From the NCBI GenBank assembly GCA_965243285.1, contig OZ251537.1:2046001-2110000 (forward strand): DNA of 64,000 nucleotides, written 5' to 3'. Each line of letters opens with the position of its first letter. The first letter of the stretch is position 1. Origin of the DNA: JAHRAW01 sp965243285 (GTDB lineage: Bacteria > Pseudomonadota > Gammaproteobacteria > Arenicellales > Poriferihabitantaceae). Made by a program: the position numbers and the translations under genes. Of this stretch, positions 45,888-54,253 are shown piece after piece. The notes beneath the pieces were generated by a model. The model saw only the letters and a list, made by a program, of their open reading frames with translations, was not told the origin of the DNA and did no database searches.

Positions 45888-46472
45888 TCACAACATGGCG
45901 CTGGCGGCGGTTAGGTAGCACCAGACATAATCGGCAAAACTCCAGCGGGTTTGGATTTCGAATACGGTGGCGGTGGGTTTGTGCAGCAAAATGCTGGCGT
46001 GGCCGAAGCGGGTTTGCGCGCATTGGGGGGGGTGGAATTGGCGTGCGTGCAAATCTAAGGGGCAGCCGCGGGCGAGAATCGCGGCGGCGTTTTCGCCGGC
46101 CAGTTCGAACACGGCGTAATAGTCGGTGACTTCGGTGACGGCGTGGTGGGTGGATGCCAGGCGCTGCGCGAGGCGTTGCAGCAGCGGCTCGGTGGCGGCT
46201 AAATCGCAGCGCAGTAGCCATTCATCCGGCCCCAGCCAGAAAATGGTGCCGGCCTCGCAGTGCGCCGTGGTGTTCGCCAAAAGCGGTAGTGGCAGATGCA
46301 AATCTTGCGTGGCGCGCATAAATTTCGCATTCGCCGGGTCGCCGCGGATATTGATTTTGCCGCACCACGGCAGTTCGCGTAAGCCAGCGGCCGGGCTTTC
46401 CATGGGCGGCCGAGCGCCGTACGGCGAAGTGGCCGCCGACTCGGGCGCGGCAACGGCGGTGAGGTCAGCCAT
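45888..46472 (-). CDS. soxG: Sarcosine oxidase gamma subunit
   Basis: SoxG is the smallest folate-domain-like subunit of heterotetrameric sarcosine oxidase. Starting at MADLTAVAAPESAA (8-base overlap with soxA) the product is 194 aa. Family features are GTIFWLGPDEWLLRCD, VTEVTDYYAVFELAGENAAAIL and the near-terminal SFADYVWCYLTAA. It is the last gene of soxBDAG. Upstream in-frame Mets at 46487 and 46619 lie inside soxA and lack support. Confidence 0.92.
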   Translation of the reverse strand: MADLTAVAAPESAATSPYGARPPMESPAAGLRELPWCGKINIRGDPANAKFMRATQDLHLPLPLLANTTAHCEAGTIFWLGPDEWLLRCDLAATEPLLQRLAQRLASTHHAVTEVTDYYAVFELAGENAAAILARGCPLDLHARQFHPPQCAQTRFGHASILLHKPTATVFEIQTRWSFADYVWCYLTAASAML

Positions 46473-49400
46473 TGGCGCGTTCCCCATGGGGGTCGAGAAA
46501 TACGCTGTCGACGATGACGGCGCGATGGCGGGAACCGTCCAGCAACGGGATGTGCACGGTCTCGCCGCGGCGAGCGAAGCCGTCTTGGAGCAGCGCCAGG
46601 GCGATCGAGCGGCCCACATTGGGGCTCATATAACTCGATGAGACATGGCCGAGCATCTTCATGGGCGGGGATTTGCGCACGCTTTCGACCACATGCGCGC
46701 CTTCGGGCAAAACGAATTTGGGGTCTTTGCTCAGCAAGCCGACCAGTTGTTTGCGCCCGGCGCGCGCCGTGTCGGGGCGCGCTAGCGAGCGCTGGCCGGC
46801 GAAATCCGCCTTAGATTTGGACACTATCCAGTCCATGCCGAGGTCGCCCGGCGTGGTGGTGCCGTCGGTGTCTTGACCGGCGATGATGAAGCCTTTTTCG
46901 GCGCGCAATATGTGCATGGCTTCGGTGCCGTACGGGCAGATGCCGTATTTTTCGCCGCCGGCCATCAGCGCCTGCCACAGCGCCAGCCCGAAGCGCGCCG
47001 GCACATTGATCTCATACGCCAACTCGCCGGTGAAACTTATACGAAACACCCGCGCCGGGATGCCGGCCACCGCAAAGCGGCGCATGGACATGAACGGAAA
47101 GGCTTCCGCGTCTAGCTGGGCATCGCATAAATCGGCCAACAATTCGCGGCATTTGGGGCCGCTTATCGAGGCCACGGCCCATTGTTCGGTGACGCTGGTG
47201 CAGTACACCTCGCTGCTCGGCCACTCGGTCTGCAGCCATTCTTCGAGCCAAGTGGCCACCCGCGCCGCGCCGCCGGTGGTGGTGGTCATGTGATAATGAT
47301 TTTCCGCCAGGCAGGTGGTGACGCCATCATCGAACACCATGCCGTGCTCGTTTAGCATCAAGCCGTAGCGACAGCGCCCCGGCGCCAGTTTATTCCAGGC
47401 GTTGGTGTACATCATGTTGAGTAGGGCGATGGCGTCTTTGCCGCGGAGGTCGATTTTGCCGAGGGTGGAGGCATCGACTATGCCGATGGTGGTGCGTGCC
47501 GCCAGACATTCCCGCCGCAGCGCCGCGGCCATGTCTTCGCCGGCCAGGGGAAAATAAAACGGCCGCTTCCAATCGCCGACATCCTCGAAAACCGCGCCGC
47601 GCTGTGCGTGCCACGGGTGCATGGGGGTGGTTCGTTTTTGCAGGAATAACTCGCGCCTCTCGAGGCCGACGATGGAGCCGAAGGTGAGCGGCGTATACGG
47701 CGGGCGAAAAGTGGTGGCGCCGAGGGCTTGGATGGTGGTGCCTTGATTTGCCGCCAATGCCGCTAACGCGTTGAGGTTGGAGGTTTTGCCTTGGTCGGTG
47801 CCCATGCCGGTGGTGGTGTAGCGCTTGAGGTGTTCTGGCGAGGTAAAACCTTCGCGCTGCGCCAGCGCCAGGTCGGCCAAGGTGGAATCGTTAGCCAATT
47901 CGTGGAAGTGTTTTTTCGCGCCGCGGCCGATGGGGTGGTCGCAGGGCAACACCCACAGCGCGCGCATGGGCGACAAGCGGGGTTCGACGGTTTGCCATTT
48001 ATCGGCCGCGGCGGCGTTAGCATCAGGCGCGGCGTTGGTAAAACCGGCGGCGGTGGCGGCGGTTTTACCGGCTTGGTCGCCTTGTGCCAAACACTCGGCC
48101 AAACTTTGCGCGCCACAGCAGGCGCCGGCGCCGCGCAATTGATTGGCGGCCTGCGCCTCGCATTGCGTGGGTAGAAAAGCATGCACTTTTTCGCTGTATT
48201 GCAGCGGCACTTTGGCTTGGCTGAATAGGTGCACGGTGGGCGTCCAGCCGCCGGAGACGGCGATGATGTCGCAGGGCAGGTGGCGCGCTTCGCCCACCGC
48301 TTCGGTGCCGTCGGCCGATAACTCCATCACCGTGACTTGGGTAATTTTGCCGCGCCGGTAGCGCACCGCGCTGAGCGTGCTGTTGGCGTAAATGGCAATG
48401 CCGAGGGCGCGCGCTTGGGCGGCTAACTCGCCGTCCGCGGCTGGGCGTACATCGACGATGGCGACGTTGGAATCACCGGAATCGCCCGAATCGCCCGAAT
48501 CGCCCGAATCAACCAAATTCGCCGCGCCGCCGGCATTTTTAGTCATGGAATCGATGGAATCGGCGGCGCGCTTGGCCTCCATGGCGGCCAGATAGGCGCT
48601 GTCGTTGTTGGTGACGGTGACCACACGCCGCCCCGGCAGCACGCCGAAGCGGTTGATATAGGCGCGCACCGCGCCGGCCAACATCACCCCCGGGCGGTCG
48701 CAGTCGGCGAATACCAGCGGGCGCTCGATGCTGCCGGTGCATAGCACCACTTGCTTGGCGCGGATTTTCCACAGCCGCGCTTTGGGCGCTTGGGGGGAGT
48801 CAGCGTGCTGCGCCGGGCCGAGATGCTCGCTCACGCGCTGCTCGGCGACTAAAAAATTGTAGTCGTAATAGCCGGTGACCGTGGTGCGCGGTAGCAGCGT
48901 TACATGCGGCATTTTGCTTAAAGTGGCGACTCGCTGGGCGACCCAATCCATGGGCGATTGCCGGTCGATGGACATGGACGATTGCCGGTCGATGGCGTGC
49001 CGCTCGGCCAGCAAGGCACCGCCGAACTCGGATTTTTCATCCGCCAAAATAATGCGCGCGCCGCTGGCGGCGGCGGCGCAGGCGGCTTGCAATCCGGCGC
49101 CACCGCCGCCGACGATGAGTACATCGCAATGCGCGTGGAGTTTGTCATAGCAATCTGGGTCCGGCGCCGTGGGCGCGCGCCCTAATCCGGCGGCGCGGCG
49201 GATGAATTTTTCATAAGTCATCCACCAGGCGCGCGGCCACATGAAGGTTTTGTAGTAGAAACCGGCCGGCAACAAACGCCACAGGCGCGCGCTGATGGCA
49301 CCGAGGTCGAAAGCCGCCGACGGCCAGCAGTTTTGACTGCGGGCGCGCAGCCCGGGGTAGATTTCGATTTCCGTGGCGCGGCGGTTGGGCTCGGTGTGGC

Positions 49401-49656
49401 CGCCGCTTTCTAATTGCACCAAAGCGTTGGGTTCTTCAGCGCCGGCGGAGAACACGCCGCGCGGGCGGTGGTACTTAAAACTGCGCCCCACCACCACAAC
49501 CCCATTGGCGAGCAAGGCCGAAGCCAAGGTGTCGCCGCGGTGGCCGGCGTGTTTTTTGCCGTCATACCAAAAGTGAATCCTCTGGTCGCGGTGGATGCGC
49601 CCGCCGCTGGCGAGGCGATTGATTTGGGTATCAGAATGCGGCGTGGGTTTCATCAA
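46465..49656 (-). CDS. soxA: Sarcosine oxidase alpha subunit
   Basis: SoxA binds NAD and tetrahydrofolate and channels the methylene group from sarcosine. The 1063-aa protein begins with a 2Fe-2S-type fold (GRRIHRDQRIHFWYDGKK is the family's opening, here with SGG preceding). A pyridine nucleotide-disulfide oxidoreductase domain follows (DVLIVGGGGAGLQAACAAA), and from about residue 650 an aminomethyltransferase (GcvT-like) domain (NMMYTNAWNKLAPGRCRYG). A DSGDSGDSGDSGDS insertion (about residues 381-395) interrupts the dinucleotide domain, made by CGAATCGCC repeats at 48470-48516. Over 1000 aa is normal for SoxA. soxG overlaps its end. Confidence 0.95.
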   Translation of the reverse strand: MMKPTPHSDTQINRLASGGRIHRDQRIHFWYDGKKHAGHRGDTLASALLANGVVVVGRSFKYHRPRGVFSAGAEEPNALVQLESGGHTEPNRRATEIEIYPGLRARSQNCWPSAAFDLGAISARLWRLLPAGFYYKTFMWPRAWWMTYEKFIRRAAGLGRAPTAPDPDCYDKLHAHCDVLIVGGGGAGLQAACAAAASGARIILADEKSEFGGALLAERHAIDRQSSMSIDRQSPMDWVAQRVATLSKMPHVTLLPRTTVTGYYDYNFLVAEQRVSEHLGPAQHADSPQAPKARLWKIRAKQVVLCTGSIERPLVFADCDRPGVMLAGAVRAYINRFGVLPGRRVVTVTNNDSAYLAAMEAKRAADSIDSMTKNAGGAANLVDSGDSGDSGDSGDSNVAIVDVRPAADGELAAQARALGIAIYANSTLSAVRYRRGKITQVTVMELSADGTEAVGEARHLPCDIIAVSGGWTPTVHLFSQAKVPLQYSEKVHAFLPTQCEAQAANQLRGAGACCGAQSLAECLAQGDQAGKTAATAAGFTNAAPDANAAAADKWQTVEPRLSPMRALWVLPCDHPIGRGAKKHFHELANDSTLADLALAQREGFTSPEHLKRYTTTGMGTDQGKTSNLNALAALAANQGTTIQALGATTFRPPYTPLTFGSIVGLERRELFLQKRTTPMHPWHAQRGAVFEDVGDWKRPFYFPLAGEDMAAALRRECLAARTTIGIVDASTLGKIDLRGKDAIALLNMMYTNAWNKLAPGRCRYGLMLNEHGMVFDDGVTTCLAENHYHMTTTTGGAARVATWLEEWLQTEWPSSEVYCTSVTEQWAVASISGPKCRELLADLCDAQLDAEAFPFMSMRRFAVAGIPARVFRISFTGELAYEINVPARFGLALWQALMAGGEKYGICPYGTEAMHILRAEKGFIIAGQDTDGTTTPGDLGMDWIVSKSKADFAGQRSLARPDTARAGRKQLVGLLSKDPKFVLPEGAHVVESVRKSPPMKMLGHVSSSYMSPNVGRSIALALLQDGFARRGETVHIPLLDGSRHRAVIVDSVFLDPHGERANG

Positions 49657-49777
49657 AATTTAACGCAGGTGATGGTGTCGATGCGGCCGAATTAGCCGCC
49701 GGAATTTACCGCTTGACTCATGTTTACTGTCAGCCGACGCATGAGACTCATGTTCATGTCAGCCGGTTTGTGAAAAT
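49657..49777. other. soxD-soxA spacer
   Basis: A 121-bp gap inside the sox operon containing two near copies of ACTCATGTT...GTCAGCCG (49717-49767). No gene or terminator seen. Confidence 0.4.
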
Positions 49778-50083
49778 TCAACGCGCATCATCCACATCAT
49801 CCGAATCCACCGCCACCTCGGGCCGCTCGGTGGGCTTATAGACCGCGTAAATGCGGTCGTCTCGAGTGTCGCGCGCGACCACCAACCAACGCCGGCAGCC
49901 GTGGGCGTGCACCCAGCGTTCGCGGTGCAGGCCGCGCGGGTTGGTGCGAAAAAACAGGTACTCGCCCCACTCGGCATCGGTAAGTAAAGACGGCTCGGGC
50001 GGGCGGGTGATGTGCGCCTCGCCGTGGCAGGCGAATTCGCTTTGGTCGCGGCATCCGCACCACGGGCATTCGAGCACAAACAT
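49778..50083 (-). CDS. soxD: Sarcosine oxidase delta subunit
   Basis: SoxD is the zinc-binding small subunit of heterotetrameric sarcosine oxidase. The 101-aa product starts MFVLECPWCGCRDQSEF, giving the CPWCG zinc knuckle and an EF motif, then EAHITRPPEPSLLTDAEWG, YLFFRTNPRGLHRERWVHAHG and CRRWLVVARDT (adjoining blocks), the SoxD pattern. It lies 11 bases after soxB. The longer frame extending upstream to 50341 is an Arg-rich overlap with soxB and is not used. Confidence 0.95.
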   Translation of the reverse strand: MFVLECPWCGCRDQSEFACHGEAHITRPPEPSLLTDAEWGEYLFFRTNPRGLHRERWVHAHGCRRWLVVARDTRDDRIYAVYKPTERPEVAVDSDDVDDAR

Positions 50084-50094
50084 CGACTGGCCTC

Positions 50095-51339
50095 CTAATG
50101 CGCCACCGCGGCGGCGGCGCCTTCGTCTATCAGCGCGCCGCTGTTGAAGCGCTGCATGGAAAACGGCGCCGCCAGCGGATGCATTTCGCCGCGGGCGATG
50201 GAATGCGCGAACACATGCCCCGAGCCCGGGGTCGCCTTGAAACCGCCGGTGCCCCAGCCGCAGTTGAAAAATAAATTGCGCACCGGGGTTGTGGTGATGA
50301 GCGGCGAGCGGTCGACCGTTACATCGACGATGCCGCCCCATTGGCGCATCATTTTCAGGCGCGAAAATAGCGGGTATAACTCGACGATGGGGCCGACGGT
50401 GTGTTCGATGGCATCGAAGCCGCCGCGCTGGGAATAGGAATTATAGGCATCCGAGCCGGCGCCGATGACTAACTCGCCCTTGTCCGATTGGCTGATATAG
50501 GCGTGCACGCTGCCGGACATCACCACGCAATCTAAAATGGGTTTGATGGGCTCGCTCACCAGCGCTTGCAGCGGCACCGATTCTACGGGTAAGCGAAAGC
50601 CGGCCATATCGGCCAACACGCTGCAGTGGCCGGCGACTACGCAGCCGACTTTGGCAGCGCCGATAAAGCCGTGATTGGTGTCCACGCCGGTCACCTGATT
50701 GCCGTCCTTGCGAAAACCGGTGACCTCGCAATTTTGGATGAGGTCTACGCCGAGCGCATCGGCGGCGCGCGCATAACCCCACGCCACCGCGTCATGGCGG
50801 GCGGTGCCGCCGCGGCGCTGCAACAACGCGCCCAAAATCGGGTAGCGACATTGCAGGTTGATGAACGGCACCATGGATTTCACCTGCGGCGGGGTTAGAA
50901 ACTCCGAATCGATGCCGTTCAAATGAATGGCGTTGCCGCGCCGCCCGATTTCCTGCATATCGTGCACGCTGTGGGCGAGGTGCAACAGCCCGCGCTGGGA
51001 AAACATCACATTGTAATTCAGCGCCTGACTCAAGCCCTCCCATAATTTCATGGCGTGCTCGTAAAGATTAGCGGATTCATCCCACAGATAATTCGAGCGC
51101 ACGATGGTGGTGTTGCGCCCGGTGTTGCCGCCGCCTAACCAGCCTTTTTCGAGCACCGCGATGTTGGCGACCCGGCATTCCTTGGCCAAATAATAGGCCG
51201 TCGCCAGCCCATGCCCGCCGCCGCCGATAATCACCACATCATAAGCCGCCTTCGGCGCCGGGCTGCGCCACGCCGGCTGCCAGCCGTGATGATAATTCAG
51301 CGCTTTGCGCGCCAAATTGAAGATGGAATAGCGATCCAT
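50095..51339 (-). CDS. soxB: Sarcosine oxidase beta subunit
   Basis: SoxB carries covalent FMN and FAD and oxidises sarcosine to glycine, formaldehyde or methylene-THF, and peroxide. The 414-aa length is standard. The start MDRYSIFNLARKALNYHHGW is typical. The FAD motif is YDVVIIGGGGHGLATAYYLA, followed by ILEKGWLGGGNTGRNTTI-like sequence (here VLEKGWLGGGNTGRNTTIV). The His for covalent FMN lies in the C-terminal third; NCGWGTGGFKATPGSGHVFA is the conserved ending. It is the first gene of soxBDAG. The substrate probably arises from choline/betaine/creatine breakdown. Confidence 0.95.
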   Translation of the reverse strand: MDRYSIFNLARKALNYHHGWQPAWRSPAPKAAYDVVIIGGGGHGLATAYYLAKECRVANIAVLEKGWLGGGNTGRNTTIVRSNYLWDESANLYEHAMKLWEGLSQALNYNVMFSQRGLLHLAHSVHDMQEIGRRGNAIHLNGIDSEFLTPPQVKSMVPFINLQCRYPILGALLQRRGGTARHDAVAWGYARAADALGVDLIQNCEVTGFRKDGNQVTGVDTNHGFIGAAKVGCVVAGHCSVLADMAGFRLPVESVPLQALVSEPIKPILDCVVMSGSVHAYISQSDKGELVIGAGSDAYNSYSQRGGFDAIEHTVGPIVELYPLFSRLKMMRQWGGIVDVTVDRSPLITTTPVRNLFFNCGWGTGGFKATPGSGHVFAHSIARGEMHPLAAPFSMQRFNSGALIDEGAAAAVAH

Positions 51340-51381
51340 GGTTAATGTTTGATGTTCGATGCGGCGGGTATCGATGCGGCT

Positions 51382-51807
51382 TCAATAATGCGCCAATAAT
51401 TCATTGACCAACTCGTGTATTTTGGGCTTGGCATCGATCCATTTGGCAAAGGAAGAACTGCCGCCTGTAGAATCATAGATGGCTTCACCATCGAGATGGC
51501 CGTTGCGGAAAATTTTGATTTCCGCATAAGCCATGTATACCGTAATGTCCCAACTCCAGCGCGCCACATACCTCGCCGTCCATTCGCATTGCGGGAAAGT
51601 ACTCGTTGAGTCAACCATCTTAAATCGAATGCCGCGTTCGGCTAAAGCAGATTGAAATTCAAATATAAAACCCGAGCGTACTTTGGGATTTTCGACTATG
51701 CAAAGTTCATCGCCTTGGGCGAGTCCGGACGGCTCGACGGTTTGCCTGATGGTGCAAGCACAAAGCGCCAAACTGGTTAGCACAATAAACAAGATTTTTT
51801 TATTCAT
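51382..51807 (-). CDS. Sbal_3080-type lipoprotein
   Basis: This short secreted lipoprotein (141 aa) has a signal peptide (MNKKILFIVLTSLALCAC) with lipobox LCAC and acylation at Cys18. The mature part contains CTIRQTVEPSG, ELCIVENPKVRSGF and a region with two further Cys (QCEWTARYVARWSWD). It resembles the Sbal_3080 family of unknown function. It sits between soxB and the DNA methyltransferase gene on the same strand with AT-richer composition than soxB, which suggests it and the methyltransferase are a separate segment. Confidence 0.72.
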   Translation of the reverse strand: MNKKILFIVLTSLALCACTIRQTVEPSGLAQGDELCIVENPKVRSGFIFEFQSALAERGIRFKMVDSTSTFPQCEWTARYVARWSWDITVYMAYAEIKIFRNGHLDGEAIYDSTGGSSSFAKWIDAKPKIHELVNELLAHY

Positions 51808-51879
51808 GTTTTATTCGCGGTTAATATATCGACATGGGGTTATTAAGCAACCGCCAGATTCATTGAATATGATGAACAT

Positions 51880-52737
51880 TTAACATGAATCGATGGTCGA
51901 CCTCAAGTCGGTTGCGGGTTTCGATAAAATTTCCGCCTTAGGCGGGCGTTCTAAAACTGCCGGCGCGGCATTGATGTTATCTAACCGCCGCTGGGCGAGT
52001 TTAACCAATTCAGGCTGCAACTCAAACGCCAGAAAATCGCGCTGGTTTTGTTGGCAGACCAGCGGGCAAGTACCTGTGCCGGCGAATGGGTCGAGTACTA
52101 AATCGCCTTTCGATGAACTGGCCAACACTAATCTTTCGATTAATTTTTCGGGTTTTTGGATGGTGTTTAAGGCCGAGCGGCACACCAATTCTTTGGATTT
52201 ATAGGTGAGTTGTTTGATGTCGCCCCACACATCGCCGGGGTTTTTGCCGCGCCCGTTGAATTTGGTTTTGGCGTATCTACCGCCGGTCACCGAGGGTACT
52301 TTTTCACAGCGCAAGCGATGCGCCAACTCGACCAACTGCGGCACGCGAATGTCGTCTAAATGATAATGGCGCGGCGATTTGCCGTTGATGAAGTAGGCGA
52401 TGATGTCGTAATTATTGGTGTAGTTTACGCGCCCTTGCGCCAAGCGGTTGGGTTGATACCATACTATTTTTGATTTTAGATTTAGGTGCGGGCGGTAATC
52501 GATGAAGTCTATGCAATTCGCCTTGCCAAACAGATAAAGCGCGCCGCCGGGTTTTAATTTGGCGGAAAATTTTTGGATTAAATCGAGATTGAAATCTTGA
52601 ATCGACGAAATTTTATCCCAAGCATTGGCGGTGACGCCATACGGGCCATCGCAGATGATTAAATCCACGCTTGCCGCATCGACTTGTGCTATCAAATCAA
52701 AAAAATCGCCGCCATGTATTCGGTTCTTTTCAAGCAT
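51880..52737 (-). CDS. Orphan site-specific DNA methyltransferase (beta class, N4/N6)
   Basis: This DNA adenine-N6 or cytosine-N4 methyltransferase has the catalytic motif IV as CDGPYG in the N-terminal third and motif I as LDPFAGTGTCPL near the C-terminus, an order typical of beta-class enzymes. It has 285 aa from MLEKNRIHGGDFF. No restriction endonuclease gene is adjacent, so it is solitary. Its start codon lies in a 13-bp sequence repeated three times; the last ATG (52737) is in frame with the enzyme, and the two upstream ATGs encode only six-residue peptides. Composition is more AT-rich than neighbours, hinting at transfer. Target sequence unknown. Confidence 0.85.
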   Translation of the reverse strand: MLEKNRIHGGDFFDLIAQVDAASVDLIICDGPYGVTANAWDKISSIQDFNLDLIQKFSAKLKPGGALYLFGKANCIDFIDYRPHLNLKSKIVWYQPNRLAQGRVNYTNNYDIIAYFINGKSPRHYHLDDIRVPQLVELAHRLRCEKVPSVTGGRYAKTKFNGRGKNPGDVWGDIKQLTYKSKELVCRSALNTIQKPEKLIERLVLASSSKGDLVLDPFAGTGTCPLVCQQNQRDFLAFELQPELVKLAQRRLDNINAAPAVLERPPKAEILSKPATDLRSTIDSC

Positions 52738-52765
52738 GGTTTTCAAGCATGGTTTTCAAGCATGG
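52727..52765. repeat. 13-bp tandem triplication spanning the methyltransferase start
   Basis: Three perfect direct copies of TTTTCAAGCATGG (on the minus strand CCATGCTTGAAAA), each containing an ATG in a different frame. The most downstream (52737) starts the methyltransferase. Confidence 0.92.
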
Positions 52766-52799
52766 GTCATCGATAATGAACGAGGGATTATATTGCGCG

Positions 52800-53336
52800 T
52801 TAAAACTCGACGCCTTGGGCCGCCAGGATGCCGGCATCGAAGGCGTGTTTGTTTTTTTTCATCTCGGTCACGGTGTCGGCGGCGGCGATGACTTCCAATG
52901 CGGCGTCGCGGCCGGTTAAGATGAGATGCAGCCACGGGGGTTTTTGCGTGGCGATGAATTCGGCTATCTCGGCGCCGGGAATCCAGCCATAGGAACTGCA
53001 ATAGTTGATTTCATCGAGCAGCACCAAATCGAATTTCTCGCTCAAAATTTTCTGTTGGCTGAATTCCCAGATGGCGCGGCTGGTTTTGATGTCTTGTTCG
53101 GGGTTTTGCGTGTCCCAAGTGAAGCCGTCGCCCATCACATGCCACTCGATATTAGCGAATTTTTCGGACGCGTGTTGTTCGCCGGTTTTCCATTTGCCTT
53201 TGATGTATTGAATCACGCATACCTGCAGACCCCAGCCGGCGGCGCGAAACACCACGCCGAAGGCGCTTGAGGATTTGCCCTTGCCGTCGCCGGTGTGCAC
53301 CAGCGTGAGGCCCCGGCGGCGCGCTCGAGATTTCAT
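52800..53336 (-). CDS. cobO: Cob(I)yrinic acid a,c-diamide adenosyltransferase
   Basis: CobO/BtuR transfers adenosyl from ATP to cobalamin in B12 assimilation. The 178-aa protein carries the P-loop VHTGDGKGKSSSAFG, WGLQVCVIQYIKGKW, EQHASEKFANIEWHVMGDGF in adjoining blocks, and LVLLDEINYCSSYGW, all typical of CobA/CobO. No cobalamin biosynthetic genes surround it, so it may serve salvage. No cobalamin riboswitch is apparent in the 135 bp upstream. Confidence 0.93.
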   Translation of the reverse strand: MKSRARRRGLTLVHTGDGKGKSSSAFGVVFRAAGWGLQVCVIQYIKGKWKTGEQHASEKFANIEWHVMGDGFTWDTQNPEQDIKTSRAIWEFSQQKILSEKFDLVLLDEINYCSSYGWIPGAEIAEFIATQKPPWLHLILTGRDAALEVIAAADTVTEMKKNKHAFDAGILAAQGVEF

Positions 53337-53471
53337 GGTGGGTTCATTTGGTGGGAATTAGCGAGCCGCAACTAGTCATGTACATATATTAGGTAGAATA
53401 TATAGGTATAGGCGATAGGGATTGCCGATAGCGCGGCACCGATATTATCAGCAACCCCTAAACCGCGGCCA

Positions 53472-54146
53472 TTAAAACAGGTCGCGGTCGGCCATGGATA
53501 CGAATTCGCCATCGCCGATGACCAGATGATCTAACAGGCGGATGTCCACCATCTGCAAGGCCTCTTTGAGGCGCGCGGTTAAGGTGGCGTCGGCGCGGCT
53601 CGGCTCGGCGATGCCGGAGGGGTGATTGTGGGCGATAATGATGGCGGCGGCGTTGTAACGCAAGGCGCTTTTGACCACCTCGCGCGGGTGCACCGTGGCG
53701 CCGCTGATGGTGCCGTGGAATAATTCCTCGTAGGTGATGACTTGATGGCGCGTGTCGAGATAGACCACGGCGAACACTTCGCGCGCTTGGTCGCGCAGTT
53801 GGTGGGTGAGGAAATCGGCGGCTTGCTTGGGGCTGGTCAGCGGCCCTTCTTTTTCTAATTTTTGCGCCAGATAGCGCTTGCCGAGTTCCAACGCCGCCAT
53901 CAGTTGCGCGCTCTTCGCCGGCCCTAAACCGGATGCGCCGGCGAGGGCGGTTTGCCCGGCGTTTAGCACTTGGCGCAAGCCGCCGAATTGACGCAGTAAA
54001 TCCCGCCCGACATCCACCGCCGATTTGCCCTTGACGCCGGTGCGCAAAAATATCGCCAGCAACTCGGCATCGGACAACGCGCCGGCGCCATTTTTGGTTA
54101 GTTTTTCGCGCGGTCTTTCATCGGCCGGCCATTGGCTTATCGCCAT
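53472..54146 (-). CDS. radC: RadC family JAMM-domain protein
   Basis: RadC proteins contain an N-terminal helix-hairpin-helix and a C-terminal JAMM/MPN+ metallopeptidase-like domain of uncertain function; the repair role first proposed was not confirmed. From MAISQWPADERPREKL the product is 224 aa. HhH features are LSDAELLAIFLRTG and LAGASGLGPAKSAQLMAA. The JAMM signature is present in IIIAHNHPSGIAEPSRAD (His, Asp). It is divergent from coaBC, as in E. coli. A start at 54161 is also possible. Confidence 0.94.
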   Translation of the reverse strand: MAISQWPADERPREKLTKNGAGALSDAELLAIFLRTGVKGKSAVDVGRDLLRQFGGLRQVLNAGQTALAGASGLGPAKSAQLMAALELGKRYLAQKLEKEGPLTSPKQAADFLTHQLRDQAREVFAVVYLDTRHQVITYEELFHGTISGATVHPREVVKSALRYNAAAIIIAHNHPSGIAEPSRADATLTARLKEALQMVDIRLLDHLVIGDGEFVSMADRDLF

Positions 54147-54253
54147 GAGTCCATACTCCATGATGCGTTACCCTAAAATGCGCGCCGCGGCTCGATAAAA
54201 TCGCGCGCGCGCTCCTGCGGTCGGTTTCCCTACCTGAATTGCAACCCTACCCT

